NCBI GenBank assembly: GCA_027579435.1
Contig: JANBPK010000726.1
Location: forward strand, 124,001 to 188,000
DNA length: 64,000 nt
Direction: 5' to 3'
From: Candolleomyces eurysporus
Lineage: Eukaryota; Basidiomycota; Agaricomycetes; Agaricales; Psathyrellaceae
A program made the position numbers and the translations under genes. The notes under the pieces are model-generated. The model was not told the DNA's origin. It ran no database searches and saw only the letters and a list, made by a program, of their open reading frames with translations. Each line of letters begins with the position of its first letter. Positions within the stretch are counted from its first letter, which is position 1. This document shows positions 35,285-45,389 of this stretch, piece by piece.

Positions 35285-36298
35285 CCCATCCTGTTTTGTA
35301 CTGCCAAAGCAAACTGTGGAGGTTCGATGACCGATTATCAGCGCGAAGAAGCCCCGGTGTATCCACAAGAAGTAAATGGCATTGCAACCGCTTGGTTTCG
35401 AGCGTCATGGAGGTATATCATCGGTTTTTTTNGTAGAGATTCTAGGAAAACGCTGAGTACCTTGAGAAAGGCGTTGCAAAAGTGATGAAAAGTAGAGGGA
35501 GTTTAAAAGAGAGTCCCAAATAAATTCAATCATGGTGGAGTACTGCTGAGTATGGGAATGAATTGAGCAGCCCCGTTCCGAGTCGGCCCGTTCAAGCCCC
35601 ATTGAGATCGGGTCGTTCAGAGCCAAGGTCGGTCTTTCCCATCAACTTCTGCCGTCTCCTAACTTACCTCGACTCGCACTTTCTCTGATTTTAGCAACTT
35701 ATCGCTCTCAAAAATCATTTATTTACCAATGTCTACACTGAGTTTTGTTTCATAAATTTCTCCCCTGCGACCGTAGTCTTGCTGGGCACCTCGGTCTGTC
35801 GTGTCGTCTTCGGTGATCCCGCACGACGCACACATTCATACTTATGACTTTAATATTCCAAACGTCGATGCGTCCGGAACTTGGCAGTTGACTTGGAGTT
35901 GACATTGATGTTCACCAAGTTGCGCTTCTTACACGTCGCAGTCCTTCCTGCTAGTGACTCTGAGAGGTCAGCATTCTCCTGGGATCCACTCTTTGATCTG
36001 ACATGCTCCAAGAGAAAGAGAATCATACGCTACCCTGTATTGCTATCGACCGCACCAAACACCGTTCGCAAGGTTAGGGATCACGCTCTATTCCACTTGT
36101 CAAGCTGCCGTCGTGGATGGTCGATCAGAAGAAGGATCATCCTTCATCCATATGTGGGGAGGTACAATTGAAACGCCTGTTTGAACCAAGCGTCGATGAC
36201 TCCAAAGAGTCAACGGCGGTATGAGTGTACCTGAAACTGTGTTGGGTAACCGAAGTTCTGGGCTTGGTCGAAGAAATTTTAATGCCAGCTGCAAGTGG

Positions 36299-36306
36299 TA
36301 TAAAAA
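36299..36306 (+). promoter_or_regulatory. TATA box of the GPI-anchored protein gene
   Basis: TATAAAAA about 95 bp before the ATG at 36397, at the same place as in the minus-strand paralogue. Confidence 0.55.
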
Positions 36307-36396
36307 GTAAAGAGTAGTTGCTCTGCTGAAATCCACCCACGTCGACCCGAAGATTCGAGTCAAGGTCCCTTTCACAAAATTTTCTAATCCTCCAGG

Positions 36397-37106
36397 ATGA
36401 AAAAAACCTCCCTCTGCGTCACTGTGGCTCACCTCTTCTTGGGGCTCCTCATCGCGTCTTTCGCTTGTAGGTTGCCACGATTACTTCGTGCACACCCTCT
36501 TGCTAGGTTTATAACACCGTCTTTCCAGCTGCACTCAGCCCCGATGAACTGTACCGCCGTCAGACAGCGGACCCTTGCTCTCCGGCCTGCGCAGACCTTT
36601 ACACAATTCAGCAAGTAAGCCGCCCCACTTTTCATTGTGATTCTGGATTCTTCAATAAACTCGGACTCTTGATATAATCACAGGCCTGTGGAGCAGCAGG
36701 GGACACAGATTGCTGCAGACCAACATATCCTTCCGCCCTCCTTACGTGTGGCCACTGTCTAACTTCCCAACCCGGAAAAACAGACGAGGAGAGGGAGTAT
36801 GAGCTTGGAAGTGCACATGCATATATTGAAAGTGCGTACCCTTAGGACCTCGTTGCGCTTCAATGTTTACTGACTGGCCAAAACCTAGGAATGACTGCCA
36901 CCTGTGAAAGGAAGGGCCAGCCCTTCCAACCAGCTAGTGCTACCATCGCAAAAACAGTTCAGCAAGATGCCAGCACGAGTGGGTCGAGTTCCTCGAATGG
37001 TAATTCAAATTCCAAATCGAACAGCGGTGCGCTTAGGGGTCAGATGGGCTGGGTTGGGCTGGTTTCATTACTTTGTGCCTTTGTGGTGCTGACTTTACCG
37101 GCATGA
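36397..37106 (+). CDS. cysteine-rich (CFEM-like) GPI-anchored surface protein
   Basis: Exons 36397-36466, 36529-36614, 36684-36831 and 36889-37106; 173 residues. A signal peptide ('VTVAHLFLGLLIASFA') is followed by 'ALSPDELYRRQ'. The cysteine-rich domain has 'DPCSPACADLYTIQQ', 'DTDCCRPTY', 'LTCGHCLTSQPG' and 'TATCERKGQPF', i.e. eight cysteines. Then comes a Ser/Asn-rich stalk and a hydrophobic C-terminus 'GLVSLLCAFVVLTLPA' without following charge, which fits a GPI signal. The pattern resembles small fungal CFEM-like wall/membrane proteins, but the classical CFEM spacing was not verified. Exon sizes 2 and 3 are identical to those of the LTR-disrupted paralogue, which proves common descent. 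TATA box 95 bp upstream. Confidence 0.78.
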
Positions 37107-37451
37107 CGATTGGGAATGGCGATTGGACTGATATATCGGTATTTTCTGTTCAACGTGTTACATATGCGATCAGACTTGGACTAGAGATCCCTCATATTTT
37201 ATCCCTCATTTATTATTGATACCCAATGAATTCGTTTGTGTTTATTCACCCTGCTCTCCTGGACTTGACCCTGGGCACGAGCACCCACAGCGATAAATAC
37301 TTCTCGTGTATCTGAGAGCAAAATTGGGCTAGTCACATCCTATCACATTATCACGCCTGGAGCGCCGCGCAGCCTTGAAATGAACGCCCAAACTCCCTTT
37401 CTTCACTTTCTTTCTGCTCGTTATCACCGCAGCAGCCCTTCCAAACTTTAT

Positions 37452-39228
37452 TCATTGAAGCACGTACAGAGTCACTGAGGTTCTGCCATCGCCCGACTCC
37501 CAAAGGACCGCTACCGTCCCCGAAGCCGGACAGAATTCACAAACACAGGCAGCATCATCCTCTGTCCAATGGCGATTTACCAACGGGACAAGCCTGAGCT
37601 CGGTCCTATGAATCGGTGTCGAGGCATCTTTGAGAGAATAAGATGGGGATGGGTTAAAGGAAGCCGAAAAAGATAGGAAGAGTGAGTCTGTTGGTTCTGG
37701 AGAGTCAAAATCTGCACCAGTCCACACAGCTCCTAGACGACCGTTGCATCCTTGGTAGGAGTGCTGTGCAAGATCGAGCGATAATCCGGCTCGAGAGTAT
37801 GGTGGAAGCTGGAGGGAGGCTATCTCCACCAGACGCAAGGTGCTCTGATTGGGATTGTCAGGGTAGAACTCGAGTCGGTAACGGTATATAGATCTTCGAG
37901 TTTGGAGACTGGGGGGATTGTCTACCGGGGGATTTACTTCCTTGATTTCGTACAAAAGGGCTTCCCCTTTGTTCACAAGGAGGCGTGGGTTGCAGACGTC
38001 TGGCGTGAAGACTTGGTCCACCACGTCTACTCGATGTGGGTGGAAGTGAGGGAGTGTGAGAAAAGGGGCGAGTTGGTGTTGGGAGTTGTTCAATCCGGGT
38101 GAGAATGAAGAAATCGAGACTGTGTTGTTTTCAATAGGTCGAAATCGGGGGATGGCTACGCCGTGCAGGCCATCAGGGTTAATGTAGAATACAAAGCCTG
38201 GTAGAGAGAAGACCTAATGGAATGTTTGTCGGTGAAAGGTCACCAACTTCTGTTTCGAAATGTGACGTACCTCGAATACGTTGGTGACACCTTGAAGTGT
38301 CCATCCAGAGATCTGGCAGTTGCAAACGTCCCAGGCCAATGTCGTCGAGTTATCGAAATGAAAGATAACTTTGTTTTGGCAATTTGAAACGTAATTGAGG
38401 AAGGTGTCCTCGTCAGGAAGGAGAATAGATAGGCGACCTAGACTTTGTAGAGAAAATCCGTTATTCTCTGCAAAGTGCAGCTGCAAGAGCTCATGCGTCA
38501 AAATTGCTCCTTGGAAGTCGTTATCGGCCCTAGTTGGTAATCAATATGTACCAATTAGTAGATGTGACCTTCAGCTGAACCAGGATAACTCACGAGGTAA
38601 GGGTATCGCCTGCTATCGTGACAAGAATGGTGATACGATCGACATTAACATCTGCATATTCCACTCTTTCGAACCCTTCAATTGCGTGCCGCAGGAGAAG
38701 CTTTGGCCCAGATGCTGGCCCTCGTAGACCGGCTCCTAAGGCCAAGTCCCAGACGCAAAACCATTTCTGTGCATGGAAGGTGACCAGAAATCTTCCCCCA
38801 GGAACCAAGTAGATATCACTAAATTCTGCTTCTTCGAACTGCGGAAATCGAAACGAAAGTGGGATTATATTGCAGATGGGAGTGCTGATATCTTCAGTGG
38901 CAGCAGGATCCGCTGCTGCGGCACGCTCATAGGCTTTGTAGAGTCGATATCCGGCCGTACACGCTTCTTTCAGCTCGGTAGCTAGTTTGAGCTCGGTGAA
39001 AGAGGGCCAAAACAAGTTGTCGTGAATACAGTGTTGGCGCAGGCAGCGTCGCCATACAGACGCTGCAGAGCTCTTGATGAGATCGCGTAAGTCCCTACAG
39101 GTCTTCACAAAGATGAAAATCAAGACAAAAAGACAGCAGAATCTACGAACTAGCTCAAGATGATAAACGTCCCAGGCGCCCAAGTGTTCCATCACAAAGA
39201 GCTGAAGCTCCAACGGCAGTTTTCGCAT
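37452..39228 (-). CDS. F-box protein with beta-propeller-like C-terminal part (copy E1)
   Basis: Exons on the minus strand: 39151-39228, 38594-39102, 38271-38529 and 37452-38213; 535 residues. The F-box is at the N-terminus ('LPLELQLFVMEHLGAWDVYH', then 'CRDLRDLIKSSAASVW', about residues 4-50). Then a conserved 'LRQHCIHDNLFWPSF' segment, and a long region with short beta-strand/Trp units typical of such fungal F-box proteins ('DIYLVPGGRFLVTFHAQKWF', 'TTLAWDVCNCQISGW', 'YQGCNGRLGAVW'). The first intron is 51 bp and in frame, so retention would only insert 17 residues. It likely acts as a substrate adaptor of an SCF ubiquitin ligase. Paralogue of E2 directly to the right with the same exon plan. 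Confidence 0.75.
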
Positions 39229-39632
39229 CGTGATATTCTTGAGAAAGAGCTGTTTGTCCGGTTGTGGTGAGGTAGCGTCTGAATAATGCTGGCACCGTGC
39301 AGAGTTGAGAGGATCCTAGCATGACATGCCACGACTGGCAACGCGTCGAATGATGGTATCTCTGGCACCGCCACGACTCACAAATCAAGGCGGCGGTAGA
39401 AGAAGGCGAACCCACGAGTATACATATGGATTTGTGATTTTTGGATAAACGACACATGGAATCAGCTACGATTAAGAAATTCATAAACCATCACTGCAGA
39501 TAACGTTGAAGGGCTCCGAAACAAGACCACACCTGTATCCAACGGCTACCCACGCACCTCATGTATCATAGTCGACTTTGAGTACCTATCTTGACACTTG
39601 GTTCAACGGGTATCTGAAATGAATGCATTTAT

Positions 39633-41399
39633 CTAGACGCATTGAAGTGTGTACAAGGTCACCGCAGTCCTAAGACTGCTCAACCAGCTCCAAAGCACCA
39701 CAATCTTCCCTGAATTAGGACAGAAATCGCAAACGCCTGCTCTTCTCCTGTCATTTGTCGGCCAATGGACCAGCCGAGCAAGTTTAAGCTCAGTGTCATG
39801 GTACACGCCTGAAGTGTCTTCATTGACTGAGGAAGGCGGAGACGAGTTGAAGGAGGACGAAACAGAGAAGAAGAGCGACTTTGTTGGTCCTATAAGCATG
39901 TCACTTTCCGTCCACACAGCTCCGAGACGACCATTCCATCCTTGGTAAGAATGTTGGTTAAGCTTGCTTGTCCCGGCGGATGTAGCCTGCACATGTGGGG
40001 AAACGCAGGGAGTCGCCATCTCTACCAGGCGCAAGGTACTCCGTGCCGGATTGTCGGGGCGGAAGTCAAATCGGTACCGGTATAACACTCCAGGTCTCCC
40101 GGAATCGGGACTGCTGAAATATCCATCCTTGATTTCGTACAAAAGCCCGTCCCTTCTGTTGATGCTTGGAAGGCGAGGGCTGCAGACGTCCGGTCCAAAT
40201 ACTTGTTTGATCTCGGGTGGCGGACCCGGATAGAAGTGAGGGAGGGAGAACAAAGGGGTGAGTTGATCGTTACGAAACGAAGAGCTTGGGATAGTGTTGT
40301 TTATGATAGGTAGGAATGGAGGGATGGCTACGCCGTGCAGGTTGTCGGAGCTGATGTAGAATACAAAGCCCGGTAGAGCAAAGACCTGGTGGAATGGGCT
40401 GTCAAAGGAAGAACAGAGATAACTTTGCAGGTCGGGCGTACCTCAAGTACATCGGTTGCCTCCCGAAGCTTCCATCCAGAGAATCGGCCGCGACAAACAT
40501 CCCAGACCAATGTTGTAAAGTCGTTGAAATGAAAAACGACGTTGTTCTGGCAACTTGTGACATACGCGAGGGAGCGTATACCATGATTGCGACTGACGAG
40601 AGAGAGGCGGCCTGCACTTCGAAGATAGACGCCCTTTTCTTCTGTGAAGTCCAGCTGCAGAAGCTCATAAGTTGAAATGGGTCCTTCTAAACCAGCACGA
40701 TCCCTGGTTGACAATTTGACGCCCTTTAAACTTGATTTGAAGTCAAAATTAGGATTACTCACGAGTTAAGGTTCACGCCCAGAAGGATAATACTGGTGTC
40801 GTCAATTACATCTATGAATGTAGTTGTTGTCAGACTTCCTTCGACCTTGTACCGCGTTAAAAGTGTCGGTTTAAGCTCTGAGCCCCGAAGATCAGCAATT
40901 GAAGCTAGATCCCAGACGCATAGCCACTTCCGTTGGTGAGAAGTGACTAAAAGCCTTCCCCCAGGAATCAGGTGGATGTCATATATTCCCTCGACCACGG
41001 AATCTGGTGAAAATTGAAACGAGAGTTGGGTGATTTTGCAGGAAATGTGGTCGCTAATATCTTCGGCGGTATAAGAGTCTGCCGTCGTGGCGCGCTCATA
41101 ACCTCTAGAGAGACGATATCCAGCGGTACAAGCTTCTTTCAGCTCGGGACCTGATTTGAGGTAGCTGAAAGAGGGCCAGAACAGGTTGTTCTGAATGCAG
41201 TGTTGGCGCAGGCAGTGTTGCCATATGGTCACACCAGAGGTTTCAATAAGATCGCGGAAGTATCTGCTGGTCTTGATGAAGATAATAAGCACGAGAACAA
41301 AAACGGTTCGAAACGACGAACCAGCCCAAGGCGATAAATGTCCAAAGCATCCAGATGTTCCATGATGGAAAGTTGAACATCCATCGGAAGATCTTGCAT
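39633..41399 (-). CDS. F-box protein with beta-propeller-like C-terminal part (copy E2)
   Basis: Exons on the minus strand: 41322-41399, 40763-41271, 40442-40703 and 39633-40385; 533 residues. Exons 1 and 2 (78 and 509 bp) have the same lengths as in E1. The F-box reads 'LPMDVQLSIMEHLDALDIYR' with 'SRYFRDLIETSGVTIW' after the intron. Other shared blocks are 'LRQHCIQNNLFWPSF', 'DIHLIPGGRLLVTSHQRKWL', 'FTTLVWDVCRGRFSGW' and 'YQGWNGRLGAVW'. Here the first intron is 50 bp and must be removed to keep the frame, which confirms the splice sites used for E1. Tandem duplicate, 0.4 kb upstream of E1 in the direction of the chromosome. Substrate unknown. Confidence 0.75.
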
Positions 41400-42070
41400 T
41401 TTGAGTGTTTGTTCGGGATTTTCGAGTGTTACAATCGTGTCGACCCTTGTGGCGGCGAAATGATGGCAGTCATGGAGAGTGTAGGTACGATACGAGACCG
41501 GGGTTGAACGTTGGAGGCCCCATTATCAGCGCGACGTCACGGGAACGTTGTTTGCTGGAACAAACATTCGCCGGAGGTGCCCAAAAACAAATGCGAAAGC
41601 TTGAATAATCGTTTGAAGGACGGGAGACATCGAAAGGACGATATTACTGGGAGCACGCTTACCTACTTTGGTACATAATCCATAGCTTCAAAGAGCGACT
41701 TGAATTCCATGTCAGATCTTAGAGGATAGGCGGGGTCGAGGGGGCATAGCCCAGCAAACGGAAGAGCATTGAGGGACGGCAAAAATAAAATAAAAACATG
41801 GGACTACTTCAGGTAGATTAGACAGCAGATTGGGCACTGAGCGCTGAGCACTTTGACCGGCCCTGGATCCAAGGAGATAATCTTGATACCGTGTCAATTT
41901 AATGGATGAGCCGCTGACACTGTAGACGTAGGATTCGTATGGCAAGAGGAATCCCAGAGGATGATATGTTAAGTCCCCATTGTATCTCTTGAGTTAAAGT
42001 AATCTATATCTAGTCATTACAAGCCTTTGATATCCCCGCTCCCCAGATACGAGTGACTTGGCTTCTTTGA
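41400..42070. other. intergenic, promoter side of E2, no gene seen
   Basis: Only short unsupported frames. Confidence 0.45.
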
Positions 42071-43100
42071 TTACTGAGGACATTGAGATAGGCTGCGTAG
42101 TTGACTGAGCTTTGCATCTGGTGACAAACTCGATGTAGAAAACTCAAAATTTGCTACAATCAACCTGTTGACTTGCGTACACACCAGAGATATAGAGCAT
42201 TCGACACTTAGCATTGATTTCAACCTTGGCTTCACGGTTCTGAATGGCACCAATAAAATTGCCGTCATCTTCATCGACGTCGACAGCAACAGAGCCCAAT
42301 TCAAGCTAAACTGTAACGTCCTGGCAGAAATTAGAATAATCTGGAAGTGGTGTTCGTTCTCTATAGGGAATCAACCTCTTTGACGTTGAGCGACCAGAAC
42401 AATGAGACCTCGACCTTCAGTTGCCTCGGCTTTGGACGTCCAGCTGTGATATACTTCAATTCGAGCCGAGGCAGCAGATCGGACATGGATTCGACCATGC
42501 GAAATCGCGCCGCCTCCGTGTTCCGATTTGTATGGATCCAACTCCTTTGAGTCGAGATGGTCATACCACTGAAACACCCCGCTGAATCCTCCGAGGGGCA
42601 ATTTGAGTTTAAAGTTGTTCAAGGCTTGGATGGATTTGGGGCATTTGAACGGGATGTCGCTCAGTGCGTTCTTGGCTGCGAAAAAGGCGGAGGTTCGGTG
42701 AATTAGGGCGATCCGAGTCCAGGTGCATGTCGGGAGATTGAAGAAGTACCAGCGTGTTCAAAGGTGAATTATCACTTCTCCTTTCGCAACATTCGATCTT
42801 GGAGTCGGGCTTCATTCAACAAGGGTGACTGTCACCCAATAGAGTATCATTAAGCATAGGCAAGATAGGATATGATATACCAATAAACAAACCGACGAAC
42901 GAATAAAATAGAGTAAAACCGAAATAGATAGATAACCAAGGCAAACCATCCTCGTACCTACCGTCCCCCTGAGGTATCTGAAGCTTCACAATGTACCGGC
43001 GTGCCACCCTCCCGATCCCGATCCAGAGCAGTGTAAGGGTAATCTTCCAAGCATCTTTGAACAACCTTTTGATTCTGTTTAGCAGACTATCGCTGTCCAT
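42071..43100 (-). other. possible unrecognised minus-strand gene, structure unresolved
   Basis: Several minus-strand pieces look protein-coding but could not be joined with confidence. A first piece starts with ATG at 43100 and reads 'MDSDSLLNRIKRLFKDAWKI' and 'IGRVARRYIVKLQIPQ' before a donor-like GTAGGT. An intron-like stretch follows, then pieces with 'LNEARLQDRMLRKE', 'LSDIPFKCPKSIQALNN' or 'KLPLGGFSGVFQWYDHLDSK', and 'VDVDEDDGNFIGAIQNREAK' near 42200. A good polypyrimidine acceptor (CCTTTTTCGCAG) lies near 42685. Phases conflict between alternatives, so this may be one small gene or decayed remains. No family was recognised. Confidence 0.3.
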
Positions 43101-43172
43101 TAGTCCTTGTACTGGTGCTTGCAGAACCCGAAGATCCGACGGCGACGCAAACTTTCTCTAACAAAGACATCC

Positions 43173-45008
43173 TCATCCGTTCAAAAATCGGTTGGAGGGG
43201 TACCGCGTCCACCATCGCGATTGAGTCTTTTCAGATGCGGGAGGCTCACCGGAGCCGACGGCATTTCGTCTTCCAAGGGCGTAGTAGGCGTAGACTCCGA
43301 GCGGGGCTTCTAAAACTCCAGCTCCCATTCCACCTCGACGTCCCACTCCCATCTTTCGCACAGCTTCACGTCAATTTCTTGCATGGTGGAAGATGGGGAG
43401 GCAGTGGCTAGGCGAAATCGGTTCTTGGACTCCCTTTTCATTACTGCCAGGGAGGGTCTGAATTGGGAGAATAGCAGAAGGCTCGGGCGAGGGCGCCCCA
43501 GTCCAGGAGGGAAAGCCCTCACGTTTCTCCCTCACCTTGGATCCTGTCTCCCATCTCCCATCTCCCCCGCATCTCTCTCCACCTTCCTATCTTTTTCTCT
43601 CCGCAGACTTTTGCCCTTCCACCTGCCCTCAAACGCTCTAACCTCTCCCTCAATCTTTCCCTTCGCCTCTCCAAGTGCTTGTTAGGCCTTCAAACGCTCA
43701 TAAGCACAGGAGAGGTGATACCGCAGGTGTGAGACCCGCTGAGGGAGTGTGGGTAGGAGATGTATCGGTTTGACGTCGAATCGAAGGTCAGATCTTGATG
43801 GTATTCCATTGGGTTGAAGTGGGCGGGTGGAAGAGGAGGCTGTTTCGAGCTGCAGGCGTGTGAGGGGTTCAGCAAGAGCGAGAGATCGTCGAGCCGCGAG
43901 GATTGGTTCAGTTTCGGTGTCATGGTCGCTGAGAGTTGTGAGTGGAGCGGAGGTGGCAGTGGTGGAAGGGAAGGAGGAAGAAGCTCCAGCCAAAGGTCCA
44001 GCGACCATCCGTGTCTCACCGGATTTACAGGTCAAATCAATGGCAGGCTCGGGGTAGGCGAAGGAAATGGATTGTTGCGATTGAATTCAGGACGTTCTTG
44101 GACTCCGATCCGTCTCCGTTCGACGTCGAGAGTCAATTCCGACTCTAACATGGTAAGCGGCAAACAAATCAACCCGGTGATGTAGGCGTATCAGACTCGT
44201 CCATTCGACGAGGTTTCGAAACACGATCGCCGGCTTTTGTGAATTGAAAGGCATGGGCTGGTTGGCGTTGGTGAATGCCAGAGCACGGGGTGTTTCCCAA
44301 TCCTCATATGCTTCTCGCACTGCGGCACCCAACGACACCGACTGGAGTTTAGAGCAGGTTGGCGGTACAGCGACGAGAGTATTGTGGTTGTCATCCGCAG
44401 GCGGGTTTGGTGGCTTCATTCCGGATATAGAGGTGATGGAAGTAAGGGGAAAGGAGAAGGGATGAAGAAGGGGAAGAAAAGGAGGAGGCGGGGCATGCTG
44501 GGGAAGGAGACACCAGTTTCGGAAGGAGTCGTCTTGCACAACTCCGAGGAAGTAACAGCGTAGGAAGGAAGAACCATCCGCACCCACGACATCTTGCCGG
44601 CTTCGAAGATATTGCATAATAGCCTGTACAGAGGCTAGGGCACACGCCGGTGCGGTTGAGAGCGTCGGAGTTGTAGTCAACGGAAACGTTGTGTGACCAG
44701 TTGACCTAAAAGAGTACGCTGAACATCGCGTTGTGGCGAGAGACTGCTTTTCGGATGGTTGGGTCGATGATTTGGGTGCATGAGTGGATTGAAACGGAGT
44801 TAACGAAACAAGGATTCCGGAGCGGACAGGGCTGGTCCGGGGTCTGGTCCGGCGTGATGATCGGCGTAGAGCCAACAGCCCTTCCTCCAACCACGACGGT
44901 CTCATCGTCGAGCGCGCATGGGCCCCAGTTGGTTTTTGGAACATTGCGCAGGATGTCTTTATTTATTCTTGCTGACACCACAAGCCACTCTCGTAGAGAG
45001 CCCTCCAT
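43173..45008 (-). other. gene X of unit 1, minus strand, exon structure unresolved
   Basis: A long minus-strand region homologous to the same position in units 2-4. It starts with ATG at 45008 ('MEGSLREWLVVSARINKDIL', then 'ALDDETVVVGG'). Conserved pieces follow: 'SVSIHSCTQIIDPTIRKAVS', 'HNVSVDYNSDALNRTGVCP', 'LQSVSLGAAVREAYEDWETP', 'RALAFTNANQPMPFNSQKP' and, near the end, 'WDVEVEWELEF'. The pieces lie in different frames, implying several introns and/or decay; unit 1 also lacks a middle segment present in unit 2, and the C-terminal frame meets a stop after 'WELEF' where unit 3 reads 'WELELWKPRSES'. No family was recognised. It faces the NACHT-TPR gene across about 0.4 kb. Confidence 0.4.
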
Positions 45009-45389
45009 TTCGCAACGGTAATTTCAATTCGTTTGGTAATCCAACGAGCACGTCAAACGCAGATTTCGTCGATGGCTGGTCATTGATTATTCTCCTTGCT
45101 CCGCTGTATTCACACTATCGATTCCCTTCTATACCTAGTGAGGGACCTCTCCCTTCTCTCCCTGAGGATGGGCGTCTATTTGGGGAAAACCTTCCCAGGA
45201 GCCGACAGCTGTATCAACCACGAGGCTGTGAGTGAACGTGGCCACCTTGCCTCCTTTCCCTCACCGTCTCACCACTGTTCGTCGTCGCAGGCCATATTCC
45301 CACCCGATTCTCAACATCCTGAGGTAGACAGGGCGAAACAACTTACTGGAAACCCCTGCTAGGAGGATAGCTGTGTGGTTGCCGTCAAC

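Larger units (their letters stand above)
35212..36396. other. divergent intergenic region of the intact module
   Basis: 1.19 kb between divergent starts of the lectin gene and the GPI-protein gene; both ends align with the inverted copy at 16521-17777. N at 35432 after a T run. Frames inside are not called. Confidence 0.55.

Noticed and set aside
44087..44944. 285-codon minus frame taken as a complete gene X
   Set aside because: Comparison with units 2-4 shows conserved blocks alternate between frames, so the single long frame is not the coding frame throughout.
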